Assembly (NCBI GenBank): GCA_964619815.1
Contig: CAZUGK010000143.1
Span: 1 to 11,100 of the forward strand
Source of the DNA: BRH-c25 sp964619815
GTDB taxonomy: Bacteria; Bacillota; Clostridia; Lutisporales; Lutisporaceae
Reading direction: 5' to 3'
DNA length: 11,100 bases
Numbering within the stretch: position 1 is the first letter of the stretch; each line of letters starts with the position of its first letter. Positions 1 to 6,489 of the stretch are shown piece by piece. The notes beneath the pieces were generated by a model, which worked only from the letters and a program-made list of their open reading frames with translations, was not told where the DNA came from and did not search any database. The translations under genes and the position numbers were made by a program.

Positions 1-1
1 T

Positions 2-61
2 GGTGGACAAAAGTTCCCGTCTATTGCCGGACAGGATGAGGCGGCAGTAACAGTAATTTAG
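2..61 (+). CDS. possible 3' end of an unidentified gene
   Basis: One plus-strand frame is open from the window edge to a TAG at 59-61 and would encode a tail ending in DEAAVTVI. A second frame is also open to a TAA at 48-50, so the reading frame is not certain. The segment is too short to assign to a family. It is listed only because the sequence up to about position 60 is more GC-rich than the AT-rich promoter region that follows. Confidence 0.2.
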   Translation, partial: GGQKFPSIAGQDEAAVTVI

Positions 62-100
62 CTTTCGCTTGAATAATGCTTTACTTTTGATTAAATAGTG

Positions 101-128
101 TTTACTTTTGTTTGACTAGTGTTATAAT
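101..128 (+). promoter_or_regulatory. promoter of the antisense antitoxin RNA
   Basis: A -35 element TTTACT (101-106) lies 16 bp before a perfect TATAAT (123-128) that has an extended -10 TG one base upstream. The predicted start is near 135. No plus-strand gene follows before a hairpin terminator at 189-215, so the product should be a short RNA. The motif TTTACTTTTG occurs twice, at 80-89 and 101-110, exactly 21 bp apart. Confidence 0.6.
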
Positions 129-134
129 ATAGGT

Positions 135-225
135 AAAGGCAATCGGACCGCAAGGTGCGGTTGCCCATTACGTAAAAATTAGCTCTTTAACCGTCCTGGT
201 TCCAGCAGGGCGGTTATTTCTTTAT
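135..225 (+). ncRNA. antisense antitoxin RNA of a type I toxin system
   Basis: This predicted RNA of about 90 nt runs from the extended -10 promoter to a hairpin followed by a T-rich stretch. It contains a stem-loop at 138-165 (ACCGCA paired with TGCGGT around a 3-nt loop, extended by GGCA/TGCC) and the terminator hairpin at 189-215. Its 3' end is complementary to the 3' end of the convergent toxin message, including the toxin stop codon. That is the geometry of TxpA/RatA-like and Fst-like type I systems, where the RNA pairs with toxin mRNA to block translation or promote decay. The RNA and its ends are inferred from promoter and hairpin only. Confidence 0.5.
189..220. terminator. shared hairpin terminator between toxin and antitoxin
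   Basis: AACCGTCCTG (189-198) pairs with CAGGGCGGTT (206-215), 10 bp with one G-T pair and a 7-nt loop. The plus-strand side is followed by a T-rich tail. The minus-strand side has a run of five T at 176-180, some distance from the stem. The toxin stop codon (214-216) lies in the stem, so both transcripts end in overlapping sequence. Confidence 0.55.
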
Positions 226-300
226 TCTGAAATTCAGAATCGCTATGATCAACATTCCGAATGCTACCATCAAAGACAGCACTTGATATGTATCTATCAT
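214..300 (-). CDS. holin-like type I toxin, 28 aa
   Basis: A 28-residue peptide starts at an ATG (298-300), preceded by a strong ribosome binding site, GGGAGGTGG, about 6 nt upstream. Residues 1-6 (MIDTYQ) are followed by one hydrophobic membrane segment (about residues 7-22, rich in L, V, I and G), and the peptide ends in a basic tail, RIKK. This layout (short polar start, one helix, basic C-terminus) matches the Hol_Tox family of putative holin-like toxins in Firmicutes. These peptides are thought to insert in the cell membrane and depolarise it when free of their RNA antitoxin. The gene has its own promoter (362-390) and converges on an antisense RNA. Family membership rests on recognition of the sequence pattern; toxicity is inferred. 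Confidence 0.75.
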   Translation of the reverse strand: MIDTYQVLSLMVAFGMLIIAILNFRIKK

Positions 301-361
301 AAGCAACCACCTCCCTTACGGGATAGTGGCAACCGCTACCTGCTACCGATTACCTGTCCAT

Positions 362-390
362 ATCGTATCATAAAAAGAGGCTTCCTGCAA
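362..390 (-). promoter_or_regulatory. promoter of the holin-like toxin gene
   Basis: Read on the minus strand, TTGCAG (385-390) lies 17 bp upstream of TACGAT (362-367), which has an extended -10 TG. The predicted start is near 355, leaving a leader of about 55 nt before the toxin ATG. Long structured leaders are usual for type I toxin messages. The interval 301-651 holds no convincing gene, only this promoter and the promoter of the downstream tetR gene. Confidence 0.5.
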
Positions 391-562
391 TGTAAAGAAA
401 TCTTGAATTCTGACAGTTTTCTCTTTGTTATCGTGGGGATTATTTGGGGATTAGAGTTAAAAATAATCCCCCAAAATTACTATAAATTGCTTCAAATTCA
501 AAACGAAAAATCTAATGTTTTCAAGGGTTGCACCAGTTTACCATAAGTTAAGAAAGTGATGT

Positions 563-616
563 CTAATATTCAGTATCAGATACTTGACAGGGTATCTTTC
601 TGTCTGATAATATTAG
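563..616. repeat. large imperfect inverted repeat spanning the tetR promoter
   Basis: CTAATATT (563-570) and ATCAGA (575-580) are matched by TCTGAT (603-608) and AATATTAG (609-616), a 14-bp dyad interrupted by 4 extra bases on the left. Inside it GATAC (579-583) pairs with GTATC (592-596). The -35 box sits at the centre and the -10 lies in the right arm, so a protein bound here would block RNA polymerase. Confidence 0.45.
584..613 (+). promoter_or_regulatory. sigma-A promoter for the tetR-phasin-kinase run
   Basis: A consensus TTGACA (584-589) is followed after 18 bp by TAATAT (608-613) with an extended -10 TG (605-606). An alternative -10, GATAAT (606-611), has 16-bp spacing. The expected start near 619-621 falls inside the palindrome at 618-629. 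Confidence 0.6.
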
Positions 617-617
617 G

Positions 618-629
618 TCGTACGTACGA
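618..629. promoter_or_regulatory. candidate TetR operator (12-bp palindrome)
   Basis: TCGTACGTACGA is a perfect 12-bp palindrome located at the predicted transcription start, between the -10 and the tetR ribosome binding site. One mismatch further out, the symmetry extends to 16 bp (616-631). Position and symmetry suggest the autoregulatory operator of the TetR protein encoded 23 bp downstream. Binding is inferred. Confidence 0.5.
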
Positions 630-651
630 ACAAAAGTTAGGAGATAGTGCA

Positions 652-1236
652 ATGGAAAAAAATAAGGAGAATATCTCTCAGAAAATTCTTATGTCCGCCT
701 TTGAGTGTTTATCAACAAGGGGTTATGCAAATGTATCTATGCGGGATATAGCAGCGGAAGCCGGTGTCGCTCTGAGCCAGTTGACTTATTATTACAAGAA
801 TAAAGATGGACTATTTACAGAAGTGATTAATATGATGATGCATCAGTATCTGCAGGAAATAGAAAATAAACTGATGTCTGCAAAAGACTGTAAAGGAAAG
901 ATCACCTTACTTACTAAATACTTCAAAGAATTAATCAAGGAAAAACCGAATTTATTAAGGCTTTTTATTGACTTTACCGCTCAGGCCCTATGGCACCCCT
1001 CTTTCAGAGAACAACTCAATGGTCTTTTTGAGAGTATAACGAAGCTGATTGAGAAAAACATACTATCAGATGAAATTATCCGAGAAATTGGCAGCGGATT
1101 TCAAGAATATTCATCGAAGTCTATAGCAAAACTAATATTAGGCACACTTTATGGAACTTCCATTCAAACCATGCTAGGTTCCGATAAAGAGGACGCTTTT
1201 GAATCGCTGCAACTTGCAGAAATCATATTTAGTTAA
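652..1236 (+). CDS. TetR/AcrR-family transcriptional regulator
   Basis: The product has 194 residues. The ATG at 652 was chosen because AGGAGA (639-644) lies 7 nt upstream; the longer frame from 556 would read through the promoter and operator. Residues about 8-55 form the TetR DNA-binding domain: a first helix around KILMSAFECLSTRGY, then a helix-turn-helix with SMRDIAAEAGVALSQL and the typical ending YYYKNKDGLF. The rest is the variable helical ligand and dimer domain, whose ligand cannot be read from sequence. A promoter and a perfect palindrome lie directly upstream, and the phasin-like gene follows after 15 nt, so this protein probably represses its own operon, including the UbiB-like kinase and HD genes. 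TetR membership is certain; the target set is inferred. Confidence 0.92.
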   Translation: MEKNKENISQKILMSAFECLSTRGYANVSMRDIAAEAGVALSQLTYYYKNKDGLFTEVINMMMHQYLQEIENKLMSAKDCKGKITLLTKYFKELIKEKPNLLRLFIDFTAQALWHPSFREQLNGLFESITKLIEKNILSDEIIREIGSGFQEYSSKSIAKLILGTLYGTSIQTMLGSDKEDAFESLQLAEIIFS

Positions 1237-1251
1237 AAGGAGAGTTGAAAT

Positions 1252-1587
1252 ATGGCAGATTTATTTGGGAAATCCATTAACTTAGGGCTGGGACTTTTTG
1301 CATACACAAGAGAGCGGATTGAGGAATTTGTAGATGAGATGGTAACCAAGGGCGAGCTTGAGAAAAAAGATGCACGCCAATTCGCAGTAGAGCTTGTGAA
1401 AAAGGGCGAAGAACAGCGAGAGGAATTGCAGAAGATCATTCATGACGAGGTCGCAAAGGTGCTGGAGCATACGAATGTGGCTGTAAAAGAAGATATTGCA
1501 ACAAAGGACGAAATCAGGGAGATTGTTGGGGAACAAATCAGAGAGGTCCTTAAAGAGTACGATTTATCGAAAAAAGAACCGAAATGA
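1252..1587 (+). CDS. phasin-family / PHA-granule-like coiled-coil protein
   Basis: This 111-residue, highly charged protein has AAGGAGAG just before its ATG. It starts with a short hydrophobic, glycine-containing stretch (residues 4-18, LFGKSINLGLGLFAY). A long amphipathic helix rich in E, K, Q and R follows (about 20-107) and is expected to form a coiled coil. Layout and length fit the clostridial proteins annotated as phasin family or polyhydroxyalkanoate synthesis regulators. No PHA synthase is nearby, so a storage-granule role is unlikely here, and a membrane-associated helper of the following UbiB-like kinase is a reasonable inference. It is 15 nt downstream of tetR and 82 nt upstream of the kinase, in the same direction. 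Family call fairly sure; function unknown. Confidence 0.75.
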   Translation: MADLFGKSINLGLGLFAYTRERIEEFVDEMVTKGELEKKDARQFAVELVKKGEEQREELQKIIHDEVAKVLEHTNVAVKEDIATKDEIREIVGEQIREVLKEYDLSKKEPK

Positions 1588-1669
1588 TTGAGGCCTTGGT
1601 TTAAGGCGGCTTGCCAATCCATCCGCGTACTTTAGAATATGCTGTAGATTACGGAATGGAGCTGATATT

Positions 1670-3352
1670 GTGGCATACAGGCGTATACATGCAAAAAGAT
1701 ACAAAGAGATACTTTCCGTATTTTCGAAATACGGATTTGGAATTATACTTGGACAGCTTGGACTGGCCAAGCCTCTTAGATTTAAAAAGAAAGACTCAAA
1801 TATAGATACGCAGTTGCAAAATCAGAAACTTCAGCGAGGAAAAAGGCTAAAGCTGGCCTTGGAGGAGTTAGGGCCGACTTTTATTAAATTAGGACAGATT
1901 TTAAGCACAAGATCTGATATTCTGCCGGCTGATGTGACGGATGAGCTTAAATTACTTCAGGACTCGGTTCAGCCTTTCGCATTTTCCGAGGTCAGAACAG
2001 TGATTGAAAGTGAGTTCAAGGATACTCTTGAAAATATCTACAAAGAGTTTGACGAAAATCCTCTGGCTGCCGCGTCCATATCTCAGGTTCATCGTGCTAA
2101 GCTGGTTTCCGGAAAAGAAGTCGCGGTAAAAATTCTGCGGCCGGGAATAGAAAGCTTGATTGAAATTGATCTTCAAATATTAAAAAGTCTGGTACAGTTT
2201 ATTGACCGGCATACCCAATATGGACAATTCTATGACTTCATAGGAATGGTGTCGGAATTTGAAAGCACCTTATGTAATGAACTGGATTTTACAAAGGAAG
2301 GGGAAAATGCAGATACTTTCCGGACAAATTTTATTCAGGATGAAGGAATAACGGTTCCGCAGATTAAATGGATTTATACTACAAAACGTGTTCTCACTAT
2401 GGAATATATTAATGGAGCCAAGGTTAGTGACCATGAGGTTTTGAAGCAGTGGAACATCGATAGGGGAGAACTGGCTGAGAGGCTTGCGACCTCCATATGC
2501 AAGCAAATATTACGGGACGGTTTTTTTCATGCAGATTCCCATCAGTGAAATATTCAAGTTCTGCGGTATGGGACAATCGTGTTCCTGGACATGGGGATGG
2601 TAGGACAACTTAATGAATCCCGTAAGCAGATGATATGCCGCTTTTTTATCGGTATCGCCTCAAAGGATAGCAGGATGGTTGTACAGTCCATTGTTGACAT
2701 GGACAGTATGCCTGAACGCAGTAATATAAAAAGGTTTGAAAAAGATATAGACAGGATCATAGAAAAATATCTGACTATGCCCATGAGCGAAATCAGAGTA
2801 GAGGAATTGCTTTATGAGACCTTTCGTACTGCGTATGCCAATCACATAAAAATACCTCGTGAATTTGCCTTGCTGTCAAAAACATTGGGTACCCTTCAGG
2901 GACTGCTGGAAAAGTTGGAGCCGGACTTAAATTCCCTTGTCATTGCCAAGCCAATCGCCAAAAAGCTGCTGCGCCAATCCTTTACGGCAGAAAGGACAGG
3001 CGACGAAATCAAAAAAAGCCTGTTGAACTATGGGAGACTTTTCAATAAGCTGCCGATACTCGATCTGATGGGCAAGCTTGAGGATGACGATTTTAGCATT
3101 CAATTTGAGCTCAAAGAATCCGATAAGCTGCAAAGACGGTTTGAAAGAATATTTAACAGGATTTCTTTTAGTGTGGTGTTACTTGCTGTAAGCATAATCA
3201 TTGCCGGTGTCATTATCGGCTCCGGTTTAAGTGCAGATGCCGGCAGCGAGATATATCTTTTTAATATTACTGTATTGAAAATTGGTCTGTCCATGGCTGG
3301 AATCATAGTTTTAGGACTTTTGTCATCCATGTTCCGGTCAGGACGTAAATAA
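1670..3352 (+). pseudogene. UbiB/AarF (ABC1) family atypical kinase, interrupted by an in-frame TGA
   Basis: One frame from a GTG at 1670 (GGAG 8 nt upstream) to 3352 encodes a UbiB/AarF-type kinase-like protein of about 560 residues, split by TGA at 2546-2548. Before the stop are the KxGQ motif (KLGQ, residues 73-76), the Ala-rich nucleotide loop (AAASISQV, 133-140), the invariant lysine (K154 in VAVKILRPG) and the ExD motif (ELD, 204-206). The stop falls within the catalytic HADPHPGN motif, which here reads HADSHQ-stop-N; GGA for glycine to TGA is a one-base change. After it, VFLDMGMVG supplies the DFG-like motif, and two membrane helices end the protein, as is usual for the family. Intact relatives act in quinone or membrane-lipid homeostasis. 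The S and Q substitutions beside the stop suggest relaxed selection rather than a sequencing error. TGA ends neighbouring genes normally, so it is a stop here. The second half has no good ribosome binding site. Confidence 0.85.
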
Positions 3353-3375
3353 TATACGGAAAAGGGGTATTTTCA

Positions 3376-3897
3376 ATGGTAGGTTGGATTATCTCAAAGT
3401 TAAAGTTGGAGATAAACTCCACTGTCGATCAAGAATATTTGGATTGTATTTCCGATTTAATTAACCATGAGAAGGTCAGGTTAATGAAAAATTATATACA
3501 GCACGGAAATATCAATTGTTTAGAACACAGCCTCTATGTGTCATATAGCAGCTATCTTGTTTGCAGGCAGCTAGGACTTGATTACCGCTCTGCGGCCAGG
3601 GGCGGGCTGCTTCATGATTTTTTCCTGTATGACTGGCATGGAGAAAAACCTTACAAGGGGCTTCACGGATTTATACATCCTCGCATTGCCCTACAAAATG
3701 CAGACAGATACTTCTGTTTAAACGAAGTGGAAAAGGAGATCATTTGCAGGCATATGTGGCCGATCACCATAGTTCCGCCTAAATACAAGGAAGCCCATAT
3801 CGTCTCTGTAACGGACAAGTACTGCGCATTGATGGAAATTTCAAAACTAAGCAAAAGAGAGCATGTACGAAGACTTCAAATGTTGTTGCATTACTAA
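3376..3897 (+). CDS. HD-domain phosphohydrolase-like protein
   Basis: This protein of 173 residues looks full length. The metal-binding HD pattern is complete: H51 in CLEHSLYVSY, the H80-D81 doublet in GGLLHDFFLYDW, H97 and H101 in HGFIHPR, H126 in ICRHMWP and D147 in VSVTDKYC. This resembles the clostridial HD proteins with a DWH motif that follow membrane-biogenesis genes such as yidC. HD proteins usually hydrolyse phosphate esters of nucleotides or cyclic nucleotides; the substrate is not known. GGGG about 10 nt before the ATG is the ribosome binding site. It lies 23 nt after the broken kinase frame and 26 nt before the yidC remnant, so it is in the same transcription unit, and it has stayed intact between two decayed genes. 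Confidence 0.85.
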   Translation: MVGWIISKLKLEINSTVDQEYLDCISDLINHEKVRLMKNYIQHGNINCLEHSLYVSYSSYLVCRQLGLDYRSAARGGLLHDFFLYDWHGEKPYKGLHGFIHPRIALQNADRYFCLNEVEKEIICRHMWPITIVPPKYKEAHIVSVTDKYCALMEISKLSKREHVRRLQMLLHY

Positions 3898-3923
3898 AAT
3901 TTCTCACAGGAAAGGAATAAAAT

Positions 3924-4303
3924 ATGTTCGATATCATCGCGGTTCCAATTATATAAACTCCGATACAAGCATAAATAGTTTTCTTTTGCTGCTGATTCCG
4001 ATTTTGTCAGCCGTTACATCCTACCTGTCTGTAAAATGCTCAATGCAGGGAACGGTCAAGACAAATGATAATCAAGTACAGGAATCCATGCAGAAAAACA
4101 TGGCCTTGATTTCTCCTTTGATGAGCGGGTTTATTGCTTTCACTGTGCCTGCCGGACTGGGACTTTACTGGATCATCGGTAATGTTTATCAAGTTGCCCA
4201 ACAAATGCTCATGAATCAGTTTGTGATTAAAAGCAAATCAGAAACAGAAGATAAAAGGCAAAAGGAAAGGATTAGAGCCAATGCTGACACTCCAGAATTA
4301 TAA
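3924..4303 (+). pseudogene. yidC: YidC/Oxa1 membrane insertase, internally deleted remnant
   Basis: An ATG at 3924 with AGGAAAGG upstream starts MFDIIAVP, the usual N-terminus of clostridial YidC, but the frame stops at 3954-3956. From about 3959, another frame continues with the YidC C-terminal part: SINSFLLLLIPILSAVTSYL, then MSGFIAFTVPAGLGLYWIIG, then a basic tail rich in K, R, E and Q. YidC inserts proteins into the cell membrane through a five-helix core. Here roughly the first three helices and the hydrophilic-groove arginine region are missing, so the protein cannot work. The joint changes frame, which fits one internal deletion of a once full-length gene following the HD gene. A C-terminal fragment could still be read from an upstream ATG in frame (3863), inside the HD gene, but no good start signal supports that. 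Confidence 0.8.
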
Positions 4304-4424
4304 GATTACTCCAAAGCTATTCAAAGCTTTGCATAAAATGTGGCTGCCGTGAATGACCGGCATCAAAAAACAAGTGAGTAATCATTGCATGTTGATATCC
4401 ATAAAGACAAGGGGGGTGATTCTT

Positions 4425-5009
4425 GTGTCCGATTCAAACATTACGAAGCTGGCCCTTGCTAATGCTTTAAAGAATCTGATGGTGAAGAAGTCTTTTTCAA
4501 AAATTTCTGTAAGTGATATTGTGGATGATTGCGGATTGACCAGACAGTCCTTTTATTATCACTTTAAAGATAAATATGACCTTATGAATTGGATTTATTA
4601 CACAGAAACGGTACGATTCATGAGCAATTATGATACTGTGGAGCATTGGACGGACGGTTTGAAGGATTTATGTTATTATATGCGGGGAAATAAGGTGTTT
4701 TATAGCAATGCACTAAATACAACCGGGCAGAATTCTTTTCCCGAGTATCTGCAAGGCTATATAAGCAATATTTCGATATCTGCAATAGAAAATATGTTGA
4801 ATATGAATTTCGATCATGAAAAATGGGGGTTTACGGTTGATTTTTTTACAACTGCATTTGTTGGTCTTATCGTAAGGTGGGCCAATAATGGAATGAAAGA
4901 AGACCCAACAGAGTATATTGCACAAATCAGAGGTATCTTTGATGGAAGCCTTTTTCATGAATTAGAAAATGAAGCTAACAAAAATAAATACGCATTACAC
5001 TCAGTATAG
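4425..5009 (+). CDS. DhaS-like TetR-family regulator
   Basis: The product has 194 residues from a GTG at 4425, chosen because GGGGGGTGAT (4411-4420) lies just upstream; an in-frame ATG at 4353 has no comparable signal. Residues 5-52 are a TetR DNA-binding domain of the DhaS type: ITKLALANALKNLM, SKISVSDIVDDCGLTRQSFY, then YHFKDKYDLMNWIY. The C-terminal helical domain resembles the TetR_C_7 type found in DhaS-like regulators, some of which activate by partnering with another protein. No dihydroxyacetone kinase genes are near. Regulators of this type often sit close to radical SAM genes in Clostridia, and the degenerate radical SAM gene ends 250 nt downstream, so control of the 5258-7887 pair through the dyad at 6392-6410 is a plausible inference. 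Confidence 0.85.
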   Translation: MSDSNITKLALANALKNLMVKKSFSKISVSDIVDDCGLTRQSFYYHFKDKYDLMNWIYYTETVRFMSNYDTVEHWTDGLKDLCYYMRGNKVFYSNALNTTGQNSFPEYLQGYISNISISAIENMLNMNFDHEKWGFTVDFFTTAFVGLIVRWANNGMKEDPTEYIAQIRGIFDGSLFHELENEANKNKYALHSV

Positions 5010-5041
5010 AGCAGTTTTTTACCTATGAGTTAAAAATGCAA

Positions 5042-5228
5042 TTATTCACTATCATATATGTTTATTATCACAACTACGCCAATAGCCAGGGCAAACATCC
5101 CGGTAACCCCAAAAACCATTGCTCCAATATATAAACAAATCAGCATTGCCAAGGGGCGCAGACCTATCTGCTCCCCTATTATTTTGTTCTAATATGTTGC
5201 GGACGACAGTTGTGACTGTGTCATCAAC
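5042..5228 (-). pseudogene. C-terminal remnant of an AI-2E/YtvI-type membrane protein
   Basis: On the minus strand, 5042-5185 encodes 47 residues starting KIIGEQIGLRPLAML and continuing with a hydrophobic segment containing FGVTGM, then a TAA. This matches the C-terminal signature of AI-2E family transporters and of the sporulation protein YtvI (EPK-I-G-IGLHPL followed by LFG-GM). Just upstream, in another frame, 5187-5228 reads DDTVTTVVRNILE, which is the segment that normally precedes it. Only a single C (5186) remains where the proline codon should be, so a two-base loss caused the frameshift. A stop lies further upstream and the rest of the gene (about 300 residues expected) is missing. 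Nothing else of note lies between 5010 and 5257. Confidence 0.7.
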
Positions 5229-5257
5229 CTATAGCCTTCTCCCTATAAAATATGACA

Positions 5258-6292
5258 TTAATTATTCGTGCAGAGCATACGACTTTTGATTATTTCAAGA
5301 AGAGAGTTTTCAAACATGCCTTTTAAATTCTTATATTCAAGGCATATCTTCTCCGCCGAATTTATCACCATATAACCGCCATTGGACAGGATTTCTTCAC
5401 TTATATGGCAGATGTCGTGAAACAAATCCAACGTTATTAAGGGTTGTCCTTCCTCTCCTCTTTCAGAACACACAAAGTTATATAAATAATCCTTGAACTT
5501 GTCTGGAACATTAGCATCCGCAATATAAAAACCAAACTGGTTCCCACGCAGTATTGCGGATTGGATATATCCCGGCGCCGTTATTTCATTGATGTTATCC
5601 TCGTTATAGCTGACTTGAAAGCCAAAGAAACAACGGCTTTGCTTTAGGATACGAAAAGCATTGATGCAGTTCTCGCTATTTATATCAGAATCCTCCGCTC
5701 GTACGGAAACGACAATGTTATGCACACCATTCATAGATGCGGTACTTTGCTCCGTAATGGAAGTGGGAGCTGTATCCAGAACAAATACACATTCTCCAAA
5801 ACGTTCCGCTATTTTGCACAGAGCAGCTATGTCTTTTCGTTCCATGGTTCGGAAGATATAGCTGTAAATGCCCAATTCACGCCCCTGATGTATAAAATCC
5901 TCCATCTGATTAAAAAAATCAGGGCAGGGCTCTGAAATATCAAAAATCAAAAGCCATGGGACGGGGCAGTTTATTGACGCCTGTTGCCTTTTCAGCTTAT
6001 TAGCTCCATAGGTCAAACTGGTATATCCCAAATTAATCCCTACTGTCTTGATGGTCTCGTTATCAACGTCGGACACCATTCTGGCTGCCAGCTTGTTGTA
6101 AGGATTGTGGGAATTAGAAATGACTTTTTTCGCAGTGTTGAAAAACCATTTCTGATTTTCGCTTCGTGAAAAAAGCAGACCTAAATCAACCAGATTTCTG
6201 ATACCGCGCTTGGTATCGGTCCGCATATCCTCCATCGCTTTGCTGACCGCTATATGAATCGTTTGCCTCATTAGACGGTGATGCAAATCCAA
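5258..6292 (-). CDS. degenerate radical SAM-like protein lacking cluster and SPASM cysteines
   Basis: The protein has 344 residues from a TTG at 6290-6292, chosen because AGGGGTGG lies 7 nt upstream; an in-frame TTG at 6296-6298 is too close to that site. It aligns with the divergent radical SAM protein almost end to end. CPVPWLLIFD matches CNIPWAILMD, FIHQGRELGIYSYIF matches IIRQGKEMGVYFYLY, KDIAALCKIAERFGECVFVL matches KDIITLCEKHKDCVFAAF, and QPLITLDLFHD matches KPLFTLDFWND. The CxxxCxxC region is shortened by about 16 residues, leaving one cysteine (about residue 123); GGEP is RTMER, and the SPASM cysteines are replaced. It therefore cannot hold the usual 4Fe-4S cluster or bind SAM normally. 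The frame is intact over 1 kb, which suggests a selected non-catalytic role such as partner, scaffold or sensor. Homology is seen directly; the role is inference. Confidence 0.8.
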   Translation of the reverse strand: MDLHHRLMRQTIHIAVSKAMEDMRTDTKRGIRNLVDLGLLFSRSENQKWFFNTAKKVISNSHNPYNKLAARMVSDVDNETIKTVGINLGYTSLTYGANKLKRQQASINCPVPWLLIFDISEPCPDFFNQMEDFIHQGRELGIYSYIFRTMERKDIAALCKIAERFGECVFVLDTAPTSITEQSTASMNGVHNIVVSVRAEDSDINSENCINAFRILKQSRCFFGFQVSYNEDNINEITAPGYIQSAILRGNQFGFYIADANVPDKFKDYLYNFVCSERGEEGQPLITLDLFHDICHISEEILSNGGYMVINSAEKICLEYKNLKGMFENSLLEIIKSRMLCTNN

Positions 6293-6391
6293 AATCAATC
6301 CACCCCTTCATGTGTTTCTATTTACGATGTGATGCTTTATTTGTTATTTTATCCCGAATTAAATAGATGTTCTATTGACAGATACGCAATA

Positions 6392-6410
6392 GTGTAAAAA
6401 ATCTTTACAC
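6392..6410. promoter_or_regulatory. 19-bp inverted repeat in the divergent promoter region
   Basis: GTGTAAA (6392-6398) and TTTACAC (6404-6410) form a perfect 7-bp dyad around a 5-bp spacer. It lies in the 197-bp space between the divergent radical SAM genes, 11 bp after TTGACA (6375-6380), a likely -35 for the plus-strand gene whose -10 is not clear. The size and placement fit an operator for a dimeric regulator such as the nearby DhaS-like TetR protein. The regulator is not identified by the sequence. Confidence 0.5.
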
Positions 6411-6489
6411 GCAAAAATACTGTCTAATTACCATACGGTTCTGGCGTGATAAGCTTAATTATACAAATTCGTTTTGGAGGGATCACATC

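Noticed and set aside
283..546. 87-codon plus-strand ORF over the toxin promoter region
   Set aside because: It overlaps the well-supported minus-strand toxin start and promoter, has no ribosome binding site and no recognisable family features.
556..651. 32-codon N-terminal extension of the first TetR gene
   Set aside because: It would be translated across the promoter and operator; the ATG at 652 has a good ribosome binding site and gives the normal TetR N-terminus.
2546..2548. TGA in the kinase read as selenocysteine or tryptophan
   Set aside because: TGA ends the phasin-like and radical SAM genes normally, the position is a structural glycine in relatives, and I see no convincing SECIS-like hairpin just downstream.
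3863..3958. Upstream extension of the yidC C-terminal frame into the HD gene
   Set aside because: The residues before about 3959 do not look like YidC; this frame is open by chance over the end of the HD gene, whereas MFDIIAVP in another frame is the true start.
4304..4383. GATTACTC / GAGTAATC inverted repeat flanking about 64 bp after yidC
   Set aside because: Only 8 bp each and widely spaced in AT-rich DNA; no target duplication or transposon features accompany it.
4353..4424. 24-codon N-terminal extension of the DhaS-like regulator
   Set aside because: The ATG at 4353 has no ribosome binding site, while the GTG at 4425 follows a strong one and starts the normal family N-terminus.
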